56,670 nt of DNA from Chloroflexota bacterium. Its GTDB lineage: Bacteria; Chloroflexota; Dormibacteria; Dormibacterales; Dormibacteraceae. Of this stretch, positions 16,488 through 24,512 are shown piece by piece. Positions within the stretch are counted from its first letter, which is position 1. Each line of letters opens with the position of its first letter. A program made the translations under genes and the position numbers. Below the pieces are notes generated by a model, which had not been told where the DNA came from, did not search any database, and saw only the letters and a program-made list of their open reading frames with translations. Location: NCBI GenBank assembly GCA_005882135.1, contig VBDR01000035.1, positions 1-56,670 on the forward strand, read 5' to 3'.

Positions 16488-17003
16488 ATGAGTCGCCGCT
16501 CAGTGGCGATCGGGGTCGGGGCTATCGTTCTCGGCTCGATCCTTCTGCTGTCTCTCGCGTGGGGCTTGCAGCACGCCGCGATGGCCAACCCGCCGGTCCT
16601 CGGCAAAACCGCCCCCAGGCTTGCCATCGAGACCCCGGCCGGCGCGCAGGTGCGCGTGTGGGAGCTGCAGGGGAAGCCGGTGGTGCTCAACTTCTGGGCT
16701 TCGTGGTGCGGGCCCTGCGTCGAGGAAGGCGGCCTGCTGAGCGAAGCTGCAAGCGCTCACCCGCAGGTCGCCATGGTCGGCGCCGACAACCGGGACACAG
16801 CATCCGCCTACGAGGCATTCGAGCAGCGACATCCTCATGTCTATCCGGCGGGCCCAATCGTCACCGGGTCGTATCAGTCGTACGGGGTGGCGGGGCTGCC
16901 GGCGACGTTTTTCATCGACCCGCAAGGCGTCGTGGTCGCGTCCTTCACCGGGCCCCTGGACTCGCGCACGCTCGATCACTACCTCGCGCTGATCGAGCCA
17001 TGA
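16488..17003 (+). CDS. TlpA/ResA/CcmG-type thiol-disulphide oxidoreductase
   Basis: A 171-residue membrane-anchored thioredoxin-fold protein. An N-terminal hydrophobic anchor (residues 7-27) is followed by the redox motif WASWCGPC, and cis-proline lies in GLPATFFID. In cytochrome c maturation, CcmG/ResA reduces the CxxCH cysteines of the apocytochrome on the outer face of the membrane. It leads the ccm operon, and its stop overlaps the ccmE start (ATGA), so this role is well supported. A TAGACT box lies 7 nt upstream. Confidence 0.9.
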   Translation: MSRRSVAIGVGAIVLGSILLLSLAWGLQHAAMANPPVLGKTAPRLAIETPAGAQVRVWELQGKPVVLNFWASWCGPCVEEGGLLSEAASAHPQVAMVGADNRDTASAYEAFEQRHPHVYPAGPIVTGSYQSYGVAGLPATFFIDPQGVVVASFTGPLDSRTLDHYLALIEP

Positions 17004-17386
17004 CGATGGTCCTGAGGTGGGGTCTGCCCGCGGCCGTGGTCGCGGCGTGCGTCGGCTACCTCATCTACTCGGCGTCCGGCGGCTCGACCGAGTACTACCT
17101 CACGGTCTCGGAGCTGCGCGCGAACGCGCCGGCCGGAGACGTGCGCGTGGCGGGCGTGGTCCAGGACGACGTGACAAGGACCGACGGCGGCCTCCACGTG
17201 ACATTCACTGAGAATGACGGCACGGCGTCAATGCCCGTCGACTACAAGGGCACGCTGCCCGACATCTTCAAACCTGGCATCACGGTGGTGGTCGAGGGCA
17301 CGCTCGGGGACGACGGCGTATTCCGCGCCCGGACGCTGCTCGCGAAGTGCCCGTCGCGCTTCTCGACGCAGCCTTACACCCAATGA
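17000..17386 (+). CDS. ccmE: CcmE heme chaperone, cysteine type (CxxxF)
   Basis: A 128-residue CcmE: one N-terminal membrane helix, then the OB-fold domain (YYLTVSEL, VRVAGVV, VTFTENDGTASMPVDYKGTLPDIFKPG, VVVEGTL, FRARTLLAKCPSRF). Classical CcmE binds heme covalently at a His in HxxxY. Here the position is Cys117 within CPSRF, so this is the cysteine-type chaperone known from archaea and some deltaproteobacteria, and the usual Tyr is Phe121. Its product hands heme to CcmF. It overlaps both neighbours by 4 nt. Confidence 0.92.
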   Translation: MTMVLRWGLPAAVVAACVGYLIYSASGGSTEYYLTVSELRANAPAGDVRVAGVVQDDVTRTDGGLHVTFTENDGTASMPVDYKGTLPDIFKPGITVVVEGTLGDDGVFRARTLLAKCPSRFSTQPYTQ

Positions 17387-19314
17387 TCCTCGGCTACCTG
17401 GGCGCGGGAACACTGCTGGCGGCCCTCGTCATGGGCGGCTTCTCGGCGCTGCTCTCGTTCTGGGCCGGCCGGCGCGAGAGCGCGATCTTCATCCAGATCG
17501 GACGCCGCGCCTTTTACGCCGCGGCGGCGATGACCTTACTCGGCGCAGTTGTGCTGGAGGTGGCGCTGCTGACGCACGACTTCTCGCTCGCCTACGTCGT
17601 CGAGCACACCGACCTCTCGACTCCGACCGCCCTCGTGGCCGCGGCGTTCTACGGAGGGCAGGAAGGTTCGCTGCTCTACTGGACGCTGATTCTCGCCCTC
17701 CTCGGCAGCGCGTCCCTGGTTGCGAGCGCCTCGCTCAGCGGCCGTGTCGCCGCCTACGCGGCGGGCATCCTGGCCACGATCCTCACCTTTTTCCTGTTCG
17801 TGCTCGGGGTGGTGGCGAGTCCGTTCGACCTGCTCTCGGTCACGCCGCCGGACGGTCTGGGCCTGAATCCGATCCTGCGCGACGGCGGAATGCTGATCCA
17901 TCCGCCGGTCGTGCTCGCCGGGTTTGCCTCGTTTGCGATCCCATTCAGCTTTGCGTGCGCCGCGCTCCTGGCGGGACGGGTGGACGCGGCGTGGATCACG
18001 CACACGCGCAGGTTTGCGCTGCTGGCGTGGAGCCTGCAGAGCGCGGGCCTCCTGCTCGGGATGTGGTGGGCGTACCACGTGCTGGGATGGGGCGGCTACT
18101 GGGGCTGGGACCCGGTCGAGAACGTCGCCCTGATGCCATGGCTCGCGACCACCGCGTATCTACACTCGTCGCAGGTTCAGGCAAGGCGGGGTCGCCTGCG
18201 GCTGTGGAACTTCGGCCTCGTGATCGTCGCCTTCCTGCTCGTCGTGTTCGGCACCTTCATCGTCCGGAGCGGAGTCGTTCCGTCCGTGCACACATTCGCC
18301 ATCAGCGCCATCGGCCCATGGTTCCTCGCGTTCCTCTTCATCTGCATGGTGTTCTCGGCGGTGCTGTTGACGTTCCGATCCAACCTTGGCGCCGCCCCCA
18401 GCCCTGCGCCTGCCGTTTCGCGAGAAGGCGCCTTCCTGCTCCAGAACCTGCTGCTGCTGGGCGTCGTGGCCGTGGTCCTGTGGGGCACGGTGCTGCCTCT
18501 GGTCTCCGGAATGCTGGGCACGCAGCGGGTCGCCGGCGCTCCCTACTACGAACGAGCCGCCGGGCCGCTCTTCGCTGCCCTCCTGGCCCTGTTGGCGGTC
18601 GGCCCGTTGCTGCCCTGGCGCCGAGCCGGATGGACGACCATGCGGGCCTTGCGCTGGACGGGCGTGACCGCCGCCGTCGTTTTGGTTGTGCTGCTCATCA
18701 CCGGCGTGCGGTCGCTCCCAGCCCTGCTGGCGATCCCGCTCGCTGCGGGCGCGGGAGCTACCGTCCTGAGCGAGTACGGCCGGGCCGCGCTCAAGAGGCC
18801 GCAGTCCATCCTCCGCAGGCGACGACACTACGGCGCCTATCTCGCACACCTCGGGCTCGCCGTCGTCGTGATCGGCATCGCGGCCTCCCAGTTCTGGCAG
18901 CAGGAAAAGGACGTGACGCTCAAGCCTGGAGAACAGGTGACTGTCGCGGGCTACACCCTGACCTACATAGGCTCGGAGCAGCGTCAGCTTGCGGACCACA
19001 TCGAGTTCATCTCTGGCATGCGCTTTGGCGAGCAGACGCTCGAGCCTTCGCGCGCCACCTACGCCGGCCTCGGCGGGCAGGCGCTCACCCACGTCGCCAT
19101 CTCGACCACGCCTATGGCCGACGTCTATGTCGTTCTGGCCGGTACAGGTGACGACGGCTCGGCATCGTTCAGGGTCTTCGTCAACCCGCTGGTGACCTGG
19201 ATCTGGGCCGGCGGCGCCGTCATCATCCTCGGCGTGCTGCTGGGCAACGTGGGTGACAGGGGCGTGATCGCGGAGTTGGCAACGCGCCGCATCCCGGTTA
19301 CGCTCCCCGCGTAG
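17383..19314 (+). CDS. ccmF: CcmF heme lyase of cytochrome c maturation
   Basis: A 643-residue multi-pass membrane protein. It has the tryptophan-rich WWD domain (GWGGYWGWDPVEN) that holds heme at the outer face, flanked by conserved His residues (LIHPPVV, VPSVHTF), and a C-terminal periplasmic domain after about residue 500. CcmF joins heme from holo-CcmE to apocytochrome thiols. I start at the ATG at 17383, which overlaps the ccmE stop; the longer reading from 17347 lies inside ccmE. No ccmH follows. Confidence 0.95.
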   Translation: MILGYLGAGTLLAALVMGGFSALLSFWAGRRESAIFIQIGRRAFYAAAAMTLLGAVVLEVALLTHDFSLAYVVEHTDLSTPTALVAAAFYGGQEGSLLYWTLILALLGSASLVASASLSGRVAAYAAGILATILTFFLFVLGVVASPFDLLSVTPPDGLGLNPILRDGGMLIHPPVVLAGFASFAIPFSFACAALLAGRVDAAWITHTRRFALLAWSLQSAGLLLGMWWAYHVLGWGGYWGWDPVENVALMPWLATTAYLHSSQVQARRGRLRLWNFGLVIVAFLLVVFGTFIVRSGVVPSVHTFAISAIGPWFLAFLFICMVFSAVLLTFRSNLGAAPSPAPAVSREGAFLLQNLLLLGVVAVVLWGTVLPLVSGMLGTQRVAGAPYYERAAGPLFAALLALLAVGPLLPWRRAGWTTMRALRWTGVTAAVVLVVLLITGVRSLPALLAIPLAAGAGATVLSEYGRAALKRPQSILRRRRHYGAYLAHLGLAVVVIGIAASQFWQQEKDVTLKPGEQVTVAGYTLTYIGSEQRQLADHIEFISGMRFGEQTLEPSRATYAGLGGQALTHVAISTTPMADVYVVLAGTGDDGSASFRVFVNPLVTWIWAGGAVIILGVLLGNVGDRGVIAELATRRIPVTLPA

Positions 19315-19316
19315 CG

Positions 19317-19436
19317 ATGGCCTTGATCGTCGCGACGCTGCTCCTGTTCCTGGCCGGGCCGTTTGTGCTTTGGCCGCTGCTCAAGACGCCTGCCGACGAG
19401 CCCCTCCCCCCGGCTGCGCCGGGGACCTCCCCATAA
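19317..19436 (+). CDS. Small single-span membrane protein, 39 residues, possibly a truncated CcmI-like protein
   Basis: An unlisted short reading frame begins 3 nt after the ccmF stop: a hydrophobic helix (MALIVATLLLFLAGPFVLWPLL) is followed by a short tail ending APGTSP. The helix ending in WPLL resembles the first segment of CcmI-like proteins that often follow ccmF. From about residue 28 onward the codons are part of the dispersed GC-rich palindromic repeat at 19401-19448. One reading is that the repeat inserted into a longer gene and cut it short. It could also be a real small subunit. No cysteine motif of CcmH is present. Confidence 0.5.
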   Translation: MALIVATLLLFLAGPFVLWPLLKTPADEPLPPAAPGTSP

Positions 19437-19448
19437 ATGGGGAGGAGG
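19401..19448 (-). repeat. Dispersed GC-rich palindromic repeat, family A
   Basis: An imperfect stem (CCCCTC...GCTGCGCC...GGGG) is followed by a perfect hairpin CCTCCCCAT-aa-ATGGGGAGG (19428-19447). Its reverse complement matches the 30255, 36088, 46160 and 49290 copies. The right arm runs into GGAGGAGGTG, the Shine-Dalgarno of ccmA, so the hairpin could hide that site. Confidence 0.75.
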
Positions 19449-19455
19449 TGAAATT

Positions 19456-20100
19456 TTGAGCGTCATCGTTGCCGACGGGCTGACTCATCGGTTCGGCAGC
19501 GAGGTCGCGCTCGAGGGCTTGGACCTCGTGCTCGACTCGGGCGAGCACATGGCCGTGCTCGGCGAAAACGGCGCCGGCAAGACCACGCTTCTGCGTGTCC
19601 TGGCAACGGCGCTGCGGCCAACCGCCGGCCGGCTGCGGATCGCCGGCCTCGATGCCTTTCAGGAGCGGCGGCGGCTGCGGCATTACCTCGGCTACGTCGC
19701 GCATGCGCCTGGCCTGTACCCCGCGCTCTCGGCGGCCGAGAACCTGGAGTTCTTCTGCGACCTGCAGGGCGTAAGTCGCTCGCGTGCGGCCGACGTGCTG
19801 GAGACGGTCGGACTGAAAGCGGTCGCGCACCGCCGTGCCGACCAGCTTTCCCGGGGCACGCAGCAGCGGCTGGCCATCGGCCGCGCCATCCTCCACGAGC
19901 CCAGGTTGCTGATCCTCGACGAGCCCGACGCCAGCCTTGGCGCCGGCGCGTTCGATCTGCTGAGCGGCGTCATGCACGGCACGACCGTGGTGCTGGCGAC
20001 CCACGATCAGGCGCTGGCCAACAGGCTGTGCCCCCGCACCATCGTGCTTCGTCACGGGCGCTCCCTGGGCACGGCGACACACCTTCGGGTCGTGCAGTGA
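19456..20100 (+). CDS. ccmA: CcmA, ATP-binding subunit of the heme/CcmE-release ABC transporter
   Basis: A 214-residue ABC ATPase: Walker A GENGAGKTTL, the signature-like LSRGTQQRLAIGRA, Walker B LLILDEPDASL and the switch His in ATHD. With CcmB and CcmC it powers release of holo-CcmE. The start is TTG at 19456, preceded by a very strong Shine-Dalgarno (GGAGGAGGTG, 19441-19450) supplied by the palindromic repeat. The longer reading from 19363 runs through that repeat and is not homologous. Its stop overlaps ccmB (GTGA). Confidence 0.92.
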   Translation: MSVIVADGLTHRFGSEVALEGLDLVLDSGEHMAVLGENGAGKTTLLRVLATALRPTAGRLRIAGLDAFQERRRLRHYLGYVAHAPGLYPALSAAENLEFFCDLQGVSRSRAADVLETVGLKAVAHRRADQLSRGTQQRLAIGRAILHEPRLLILDEPDASLGAGAFDLLSGVMHGTTVVLATHDQALANRLCPRTIVLRHGRSLGTATHLRVVQ

Positions 20101-20759
20101 ACCAGCTCCGGGTCGCGCTTGCGGTCGCGCGCAAAGACCTCAGGTCGGAGTGGCGAACCCGCGAGCTGGTGCCGGCCCTTGCCCAGTTCATCATCCTCGC
20201 GCTGCTCATCGGCAACTTCGGTTTTCAGATCGACTCCCGCAACGCGTCGACGATTGCCCCAGGAATCCTGTGGCTGGCCCTGGTCTTCGCGGGGCTGGTC
20301 GCATTCGGCCGCACATTTGCCGCCGAACGCGAGCAGGCGTCGCTGGAGGCGATGCTCATGACGCCGGCGTCGCCAGTCGCGATCTTCGCCGGCAAGGCGC
20401 TCGCGGCCGCGGCGCTGCTCGTCGTCTGCGAGATGGTTCTCCTGCCCGCACTGAGCCTGTTCTTCGGCATGCCCTTGTCTGGCGACGTCGTGGCGGCGGT
20501 GCTGCTGGCAACCGTTGGCATGGCCGCGCTCGGATGCCTGTTTGCAGCCGTCGTTGCGCGCGTTCGAGCGCGTGAGCTCCTGCTGCCGCTGCTCACGCTG
20601 CCCCTGTGGATTCCGTTCATCATCGCCGGCGGCCTGGCGGTGCAGTCGGCGATGGGATTGCCGGGCAGCTACCAGCAGGCGATCGGCCTCCTGATCGACT
20701 TCGACATACTTTTCGTGGTGCTCACCTCGCTGGCCGCGCGATTCGTGCTCGATGAATAG
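20097..20759 (+). CDS. ccmB: CcmB heme exporter permease
   Basis: A 220-residue membrane protein with six hydrophobic segments. ARKDLRSEWRTRE at the N-terminus, AFGRTFAAEREQASLEAML and LPLLTLPLWIPFIIAG are typical of CcmB. It forms the ABC transporter with CcmA and CcmC that acts on CcmE. GTG start overlapping the ccmA stop; its own stop overlaps the ccmC ATG by 8 nt. Confidence 0.93.
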   Translation: MNQLRVALAVARKDLRSEWRTRELVPALAQFIILALLIGNFGFQIDSRNASTIAPGILWLALVFAGLVAFGRTFAAEREQASLEAMLMTPASPVAIFAGKALAAAALLVVCEMVLLPALSLFFGMPLSGDVVAAVLLATVGMAALGCLFAAVVARVRARELLLPLLTLPLWIPFIIAGGLAVQSAMGLPGSYQQAIGLLIDFDILFVVLTSLAARFVLDE

Positions 20760-21459
20760 ATTCGAGAGGGCGGCGGCCGTGGCGGTCTTGTTGATGCTGC
20801 TCGCGGCGGGCGCGATCTTCGTTTATGCGCCGACCGACGCTCTGCAGGGCCCGGTGCAGCGCATCTTCTACCTGCATGTCAGCTCGGCGATCGCTGCTTA
20901 CGGATGTTTTGCGGTCGTGCTGGTGGGCGGGATCATCTACCTGCGCAACGACAGCGCTGTCGCCGATCGTTTCGCGCGGGCGGGCGCGCTCGTCGGGGTC
21001 GTGTTCACCACGGTCACGCTCGTCATGGGGATGCTGTGGGCAAAGCCGATCTGGAACACGTTCTGGACGTGGGACGCCCGTCTCACCTCGACGCTCGTGC
21101 TCTGGATCGTCTACGCCGGCTATCTGCTCGTGCGCCGCATGGCCGAGCCCGGCCGCCAGGCCGCGCGGCTGGCAGCAGTCGTCGGCATCTTCGGTTTCAT
21201 CGATGTCCCCGTCGTCCATTTCAGCGTCACCTGGTGGCGGACGCAGCATCCCGGCCCGATCATCGTCAACGACGCTCTGCCGGTTCAGATGCTCGGCACA
21301 TTCCTGTTCACGCTCGCGTGCACCCTTGTCCTCGCGGGGGTGATGATCGCCATCCGCTACCGGATCGAGACGCTGATCGATGAAAAACAGAGCATCGCGG
21401 AGCCTGTGCCGGTTGCTGCCGGCCATCGCGCAGAGGCCGGACCGGAGGCGGTGCCGTGA
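20752..21459 (+). CDS. ccmC: CcmC heme-handling protein
   Basis: A 235-residue, six-helix membrane protein of the WWD family. The conserved His residues are in FYLHVSSA and VVHFSVTWWRTQHPG, and the WWD-type motif is TWDARLTSTLVLW. CcmC attaches heme to CcmE. The C-terminal 30 residues are a hydrophilic tail. It sits after ccmB and before a CcmD-like small protein, overlapping both. Confidence 0.94.
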   Translation: MNRFERAAAVAVLLMLLAAGAIFVYAPTDALQGPVQRIFYLHVSSAIAAYGCFAVVLVGGIIYLRNDSAVADRFARAGALVGVVFTTVTLVMGMLWAKPIWNTFWTWDARLTSTLVLWIVYAGYLLVRRMAEPGRQAARLAAVVGIFGFIDVPVVHFSVTWWRTQHPGPIIVNDALPVQMLGTFLFTLACTLVLAGVMIAIRYRIETLIDEKQSIAEPVPVAAGHRAEAGPEAVP

Positions 21460-21596
21460 TCTACCTTGTCATCGCCTACGCATTTGCGGTTGCCGTCCTC
21501 GGTGGCTATCTCTTGTGGTCGCTTCGCCGAGTGCGGGAGCTTGAGCACCCCACGAACTCAGAGGCTGACGCCGTGAGTTCGCGGGGACCCCTGTGA
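21456..21596 (+). CDS. ccmD: CcmD-like small membrane protein
   Basis: A 46-residue frame starting with GTG overlapping the ccmC stop. It has one hydrophobic helix (IYLVIAYAFAVAVLGGYLLW) followed by a basic stretch (SLRRVRELE) and a polar tail, the exact layout of CcmD, which helps release holo-CcmE. Its length and place as the last ccm gene support the call. It is too short for most gene finders. Confidence 0.8.
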   Translation: MIYLVIAYAFAVAVLGGYLLWSLRRVRELEHPTNSEADAVSSRGPL

Positions 21597-21600
21597 AAGA

Positions 21601-22752
21601 ACGAAGGCCGTAATCGTCGGCGCCGGACCGGCCGGCGATGCGGTGTGGGGAGGGCTCCGTGATGGGGGGTTTGACGGCCAGATCACGCTGATCGGTTCCG
21701 AAGGCGAGCTGCCCTACGAGCGTCCCCATCTCTCCAAGGGCTACTTGATGGGCACCGTTCCGCGCAGCCGCATCGGGCTGAGACCGGCAGCGCAGTATCG
21801 CGATTTCGGAATCGATCTGATGCTTGGGCATCGGGTCGTGGACCTTGGCCTCGAACATCGGGCTGTCGTCATCGAGAACGGGGATACGGTGGCGTGGGAC
21901 CGATTGTGCATCGCCACCGGCTCCGACGCCAGGCGGCTTCCTGAGCTTCCGGACGCCATCTATCTGCGCGAGCTGCCGGAGGCTGAATCTCTGCGGATGC
22001 TGATCGATCGCGGTGGCGGGTTGGACATCATCGGCGCCGGCTTCATCGGGTGCGAGGTCGCCGCGGTGGCCAGGCAGAAGGGTGGCGAGGTCCATGTGCA
22101 CGAGGCGCTCGCCCAGCCGCTGCTGCGTGTGCTCGGCCCCGAGCTCGGCGCCTATTTGGCGGACGTGCATCGCAGCCACGGCGTCGAGCTGCAGCTGAAC
22201 GTCACCTCGGCGCCGAGGAGCGAGCGCCCAACCCTGGTTGGTGTCGGTTCTGTGCCGCGCACCGAGCTCGCCGAGCGCGCAGGGCTCGAGGTGGACCGCG
22301 GCGTGGTGGTCGACGAACGCGGCGGCACGTCGGCGCCGGACGTGTTTGCCGCAGGAGACGTCACCCGCTTCTTCAGCCCGCTCTACGATGCCCACATCCG
22401 CGTCGAGCACTTTCAGACCGCGCAACGACAGGGCTATGCGGTCGGAGTCGCGATCGCCGGCGACACTGAGCTGCCCCCCGACGAGGTGCCCTGGTTCTGG
22501 TCCGACCAGTACGACCTTAATTTGCAGTACGCCGGAGCTGGTCTGCCCTGGGATCGAACCATCACGCGCGGCCAGTTTGGCAAGCCGCCGTTCACGGTCT
22601 TCTACATGCAGTCGAGCAAGCTCATCGCCGTGGCCGGCATCAACGATCACCACCACGTCGCGCGTGCGCGGCGCGTCATGGCCGCTCGCAAAACCGTCAC
22701 TGAGCAGCAGCTGGCGGACCCGGGCTTTGATCTTCGCCGAGTGCTTGCCTGA
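21601..22752 (+). CDS. FAD-dependent ferredoxin/rubredoxin reductase-like oxidoreductase; start uncertain
   Basis: About 384 residues. The FAD motif (VIVGAGPAGDAV) is encoded at about 21610-21645, before the first canonical start in frame (GTG 21643). The frame upstream is open only to 21577 and contains no ATG, GTG or TTG; ACG at 21601 is the nearest weak candidate. A base indel after GTG 21593 would also explain this. Later marks are LCIATGSDARRLP, the NAD site IIGAGFIGCEVAA, the FAD site VFAAGDVTRF and the C-terminal reductase domain (PWFWSDQYDLNLQYAG) of BphA4-type enzymes. The loop between the NAD domain and FAD site is about 20 residues short. It would transfer electrons from NAD(P)H to a ferredoxin or similar partner. 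Confidence 0.78.
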   Translation, partial: TKAVIVGAGPAGDAVWGGLRDGGFDGQITLIGSEGELPYERPHLSKGYLMGTVPRSRIGLRPAAQYRDFGIDLMLGHRVVDLGLEHRAVVIENGDTVAWDRLCIATGSDARRLPELPDAIYLRELPEAESLRMLIDRGGGLDIIGAGFIGCEVAAVARQKGGEVHVHEALAQPLLRVLGPELGAYLADVHRSHGVELQLNVTSAPRSERPTLVGVGSVPRTELAERAGLEVDRGVVVDERGGTSAPDVFAAGDVTRFFSPLYDAHIRVEHFQTAQRQGYAVGVAIAGDTELPPDEVPWFWSDQYDLNLQYAGAGLPWDRTITRGQFGKPPFTVFYMQSSKLIAVAGINDHHHVARARRVMAARKTVTEQQLADPGFDLRRVLA

Positions 22753-23293
22753 GCTTGGGCGCTAGCCCGTAGACGATCCGCTCCGTCAGCCCCCAGACCA
22801 CGCTCTCCTCGTGCGCGAGGTAACGAAACCGCCACGGCTCGTCCGACTGCAGCCACTCGCTGTCATCGAGAAGACGGTCCAGCGGGATGGCGAGGACTCC
22901 TTCGAGCTCGTGCTGGTCGTGGACGAACGACTCCACGGGGTCAGGCAGGTAGGCGACAAAGGGCACCACCGAAAAGTTGGTGACCGCCGCGTAGATGGGG
23001 TCTCCCGCGCCGAGCGGCACCAGTCTGCCGACCGGCACACCGATCTCCTCGGCGACCTCGCGCTGCGCCGCCTCCCATGCGGACTCGCCGGCCTGGACGC
23101 CGCCGCCAGGCAGCGCCACCTGTCCGGGGTGGTCTCGGAGGTCTGCGCGACGGCGGACGAAGGGCACCATCCAGCGGCCGGCCTGTCGATAGAGGACGAA
23201 CACCACGGCGGCGCGCCTGGCGCCTTTCCTGAACTCGCCCCAGGCGTCGATGGGCCTGAACAACCGTTCGAGCCGTTCCAGGAGATCCTTCAA
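22697..23293 (-). CDS. NUDIX hydrolase, CoA pyrophosphatase (NudL/UPF0035) type
   Basis: A 198-residue NUDIX protein. The complete box runs from GGVQAGES through REVAEEIGV (G-x5-E-x7-REUxEExGU) and is preceded by the UPF0035 segment LRDHPGQVALPGG, typical of enzymes that cut CoA and its esters into 3',5'-ADP and phosphopantetheine. Its 3' end overlaps the flavoprotein gene by 56 bases on the opposite strand. Its 5' end faces the small gene at 23335. Confidence 0.88.
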   Translation of the reverse strand: MKDLLERLERLFRPIDAWGEFRKGARRAAVVFVLYRQAGRWMVPFVRRRADLRDHPGQVALPGGGVQAGESAWEAAQREVAEEIGVPVGRLVPLGAGDPIYAAVTNFSVVPFVAYLPDPVESFVHDQHELEGVLAIPLDRLLDDSEWLQSDEPWRFRYLAHEESVVWGLTERIVYGLAPKLRQALGEDQSPGPPAAAQ

Positions 23294-23334
23294 CCGGCTT
23301 CTCGCAGCCGGTAAGCTAGAAAAGGTAGCTGACG

Positions 23335-23688
23335 ATGATCGACAACACGAGCAGCCGGATCGAACAGCAACAGTCGGCCCTGCGGCGCGAGCACCGTCGC
23401 CGCTACGCGTTCCAGCGCATGCTCGAAGCCACGGACCGGGTGCTTTGGCGCCTGGAGGAGATGAACCGCGACGGCGTCAAAACGGTGCCGAAGCGGGTTC
23501 GAGCTGAGCTCCGATCCGTCATTGGCACGATGCCGAGTCAAGTGCGCGAGCCTCTTCGCGACTGCGGCCATGTCCAGGACACTCTGGACAGCCTATTCGA
23601 GGTCCAGGAGCGCCTCTTCCGGTGGCGCTATCCGGACTGGGAAGACTGGGATCCTGACGGTGACGAATACGAGTTCGTCGCCAGCTGA
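23335..23688 (+). CDS. Hypothetical charged helical protein, 117 residues
   Basis: A highly charged, mostly helical protein: RIEQQQSALRREHRRRYAF begins a likely coiled coil, and the C-terminus is acidic with several Trp (WRYPDWEDWDPDGDEY). A Shine-Dalgarno-like AAAGGT precedes the ATG. No family recognised. It lies between the NUDIX gene (divergent) and the ZIP transporter (convergent), apparently as a single transcript. Confidence 0.6.
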   Translation: MIDNTSSRIEQQQSALRREHRRRYAFQRMLEATDRVLWRLEEMNRDGVKTVPKRVRAELRSVIGTMPSQVREPLRDCGHVQDTLDSLFEVQERLFRWRYPDWEDWDPDGDEYEFVAS

Positions 23689-23698
23689 AAAGAGCCGG

Positions 23699-24481
23699 CT
23701 AGGCTCCGCTTACGGCCGTGAGAAACAGATCGGTCGCGAAGGCGGTCAGAAAACCGAGCAGTAGTCCCCACGCAAAAGTGGGGGGAGTGCTGATCTTGCG
23801 GCCGAGGCTGAACAGCTCGTTCAGCACGTAGAGCAAGGCGCCGGCTGCGACGGCGAGAAATGCAATCGAAAAGTAGGTCGAGCTGGCCAGGAAGCCTATC
23901 CACGTGCCGAGAAAGGTCGGCCCGCCGCCGATCAAGCCGGCGAGTCCGAGAAAACCCCATGACGGCTTGCGCGCATCAGTCGTCATCGGAGCCGCGATCC
24001 CGAATCCCTCGGTGATGTTGTGCAGCGCGAAACCGACCGCCAGCACGCCGGTGAATGCGATCGCGCCCACGTGCGCGGACTCGCCGATGGCAAGACCCTC
24101 CGAGAGGTTGTGCAATCCAAGTCCGGTGGCGATCGCCAGGGACAGTGAGCGCGCGCTCGGATTCGCATGTTCGTGGCGCAGGTGGCTGAAGACTGTGCGG
24201 TTGAAGTAGACAAGCCCGAGCAGTCCGACAGCGATTCCGACCGCGAAGATCACTGCCATGGCGGCGAATGGTCCTCGGTGGCCCTGCGTGATCGCGACCT
24301 CCACGGGTCCCGCGGCGTGGGTGAGGATGTCCCACAGGAGGAAGACGAGGATGCCGGTCGCAAACGCGTTGAGAAAACCCTGAACCACTTTCGGCAAGCC
24401 ATGCATGCGCGCGACCGGAAGGCCGAGAAAAACGGTCGCGCCTGCGATGGCGCCCAGTCCGACCGCGGCGGCTTGGCTCAT
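23699..24481 (-). CDS. ZIP-family divalent metal transporter
   Basis: A 260-residue membrane protein with about eight helices. The two metal-binding signatures of ZIP transporters are present: HNLSEGLAIG in helix IV and HNITEGFGIA in helix V. The cytosolic loop before helix IV has His residues (HLRHEHAN). ZIP proteins import zinc, iron or manganese. Divergent pairing with the DtxR-type regulator at 24513, only 31 bases away, indicates metal-dependent control, with iron or manganese most likely. Confidence 0.9.
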   Translation of the reverse strand: MSQAAAVGLGAIAGATVFLGLPVARMHGLPKVVQGFLNAFATGILVFLLWDILTHAAGPVEVAITQGHRGPFAAMAVIFAVGIAVGLLGLVYFNRTVFSHLRHEHANPSARSLSLAIATGLGLHNLSEGLAIGESAHVGAIAFTGVLAVGFALHNITEGFGIAAPMTTDARKPSWGFLGLAGLIGGGPTFLGTWIGFLASSTYFSIAFLAVAAGALLYVLNELFSLGRKISTPPTFAWGLLLGFLTAFATDLFLTAVSGA

Positions 24482-24512
24482 AGTTGTCCTATGCGGTTAG
24501 TACGCACAACAG

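Noticed and set aside
17214..19151. 645-codon plus-strand frame in the ccmF region
   Set aside because: Arg-rich shadow in another frame; ccmF itself is intact and recognisable.
22753..24512. Defence or toxin-antitoxin system around the 117-residue unknown
   Set aside because: It stands alone, with unrelated NUDIX and ZIP neighbours in opposite directions; no toxin motif.
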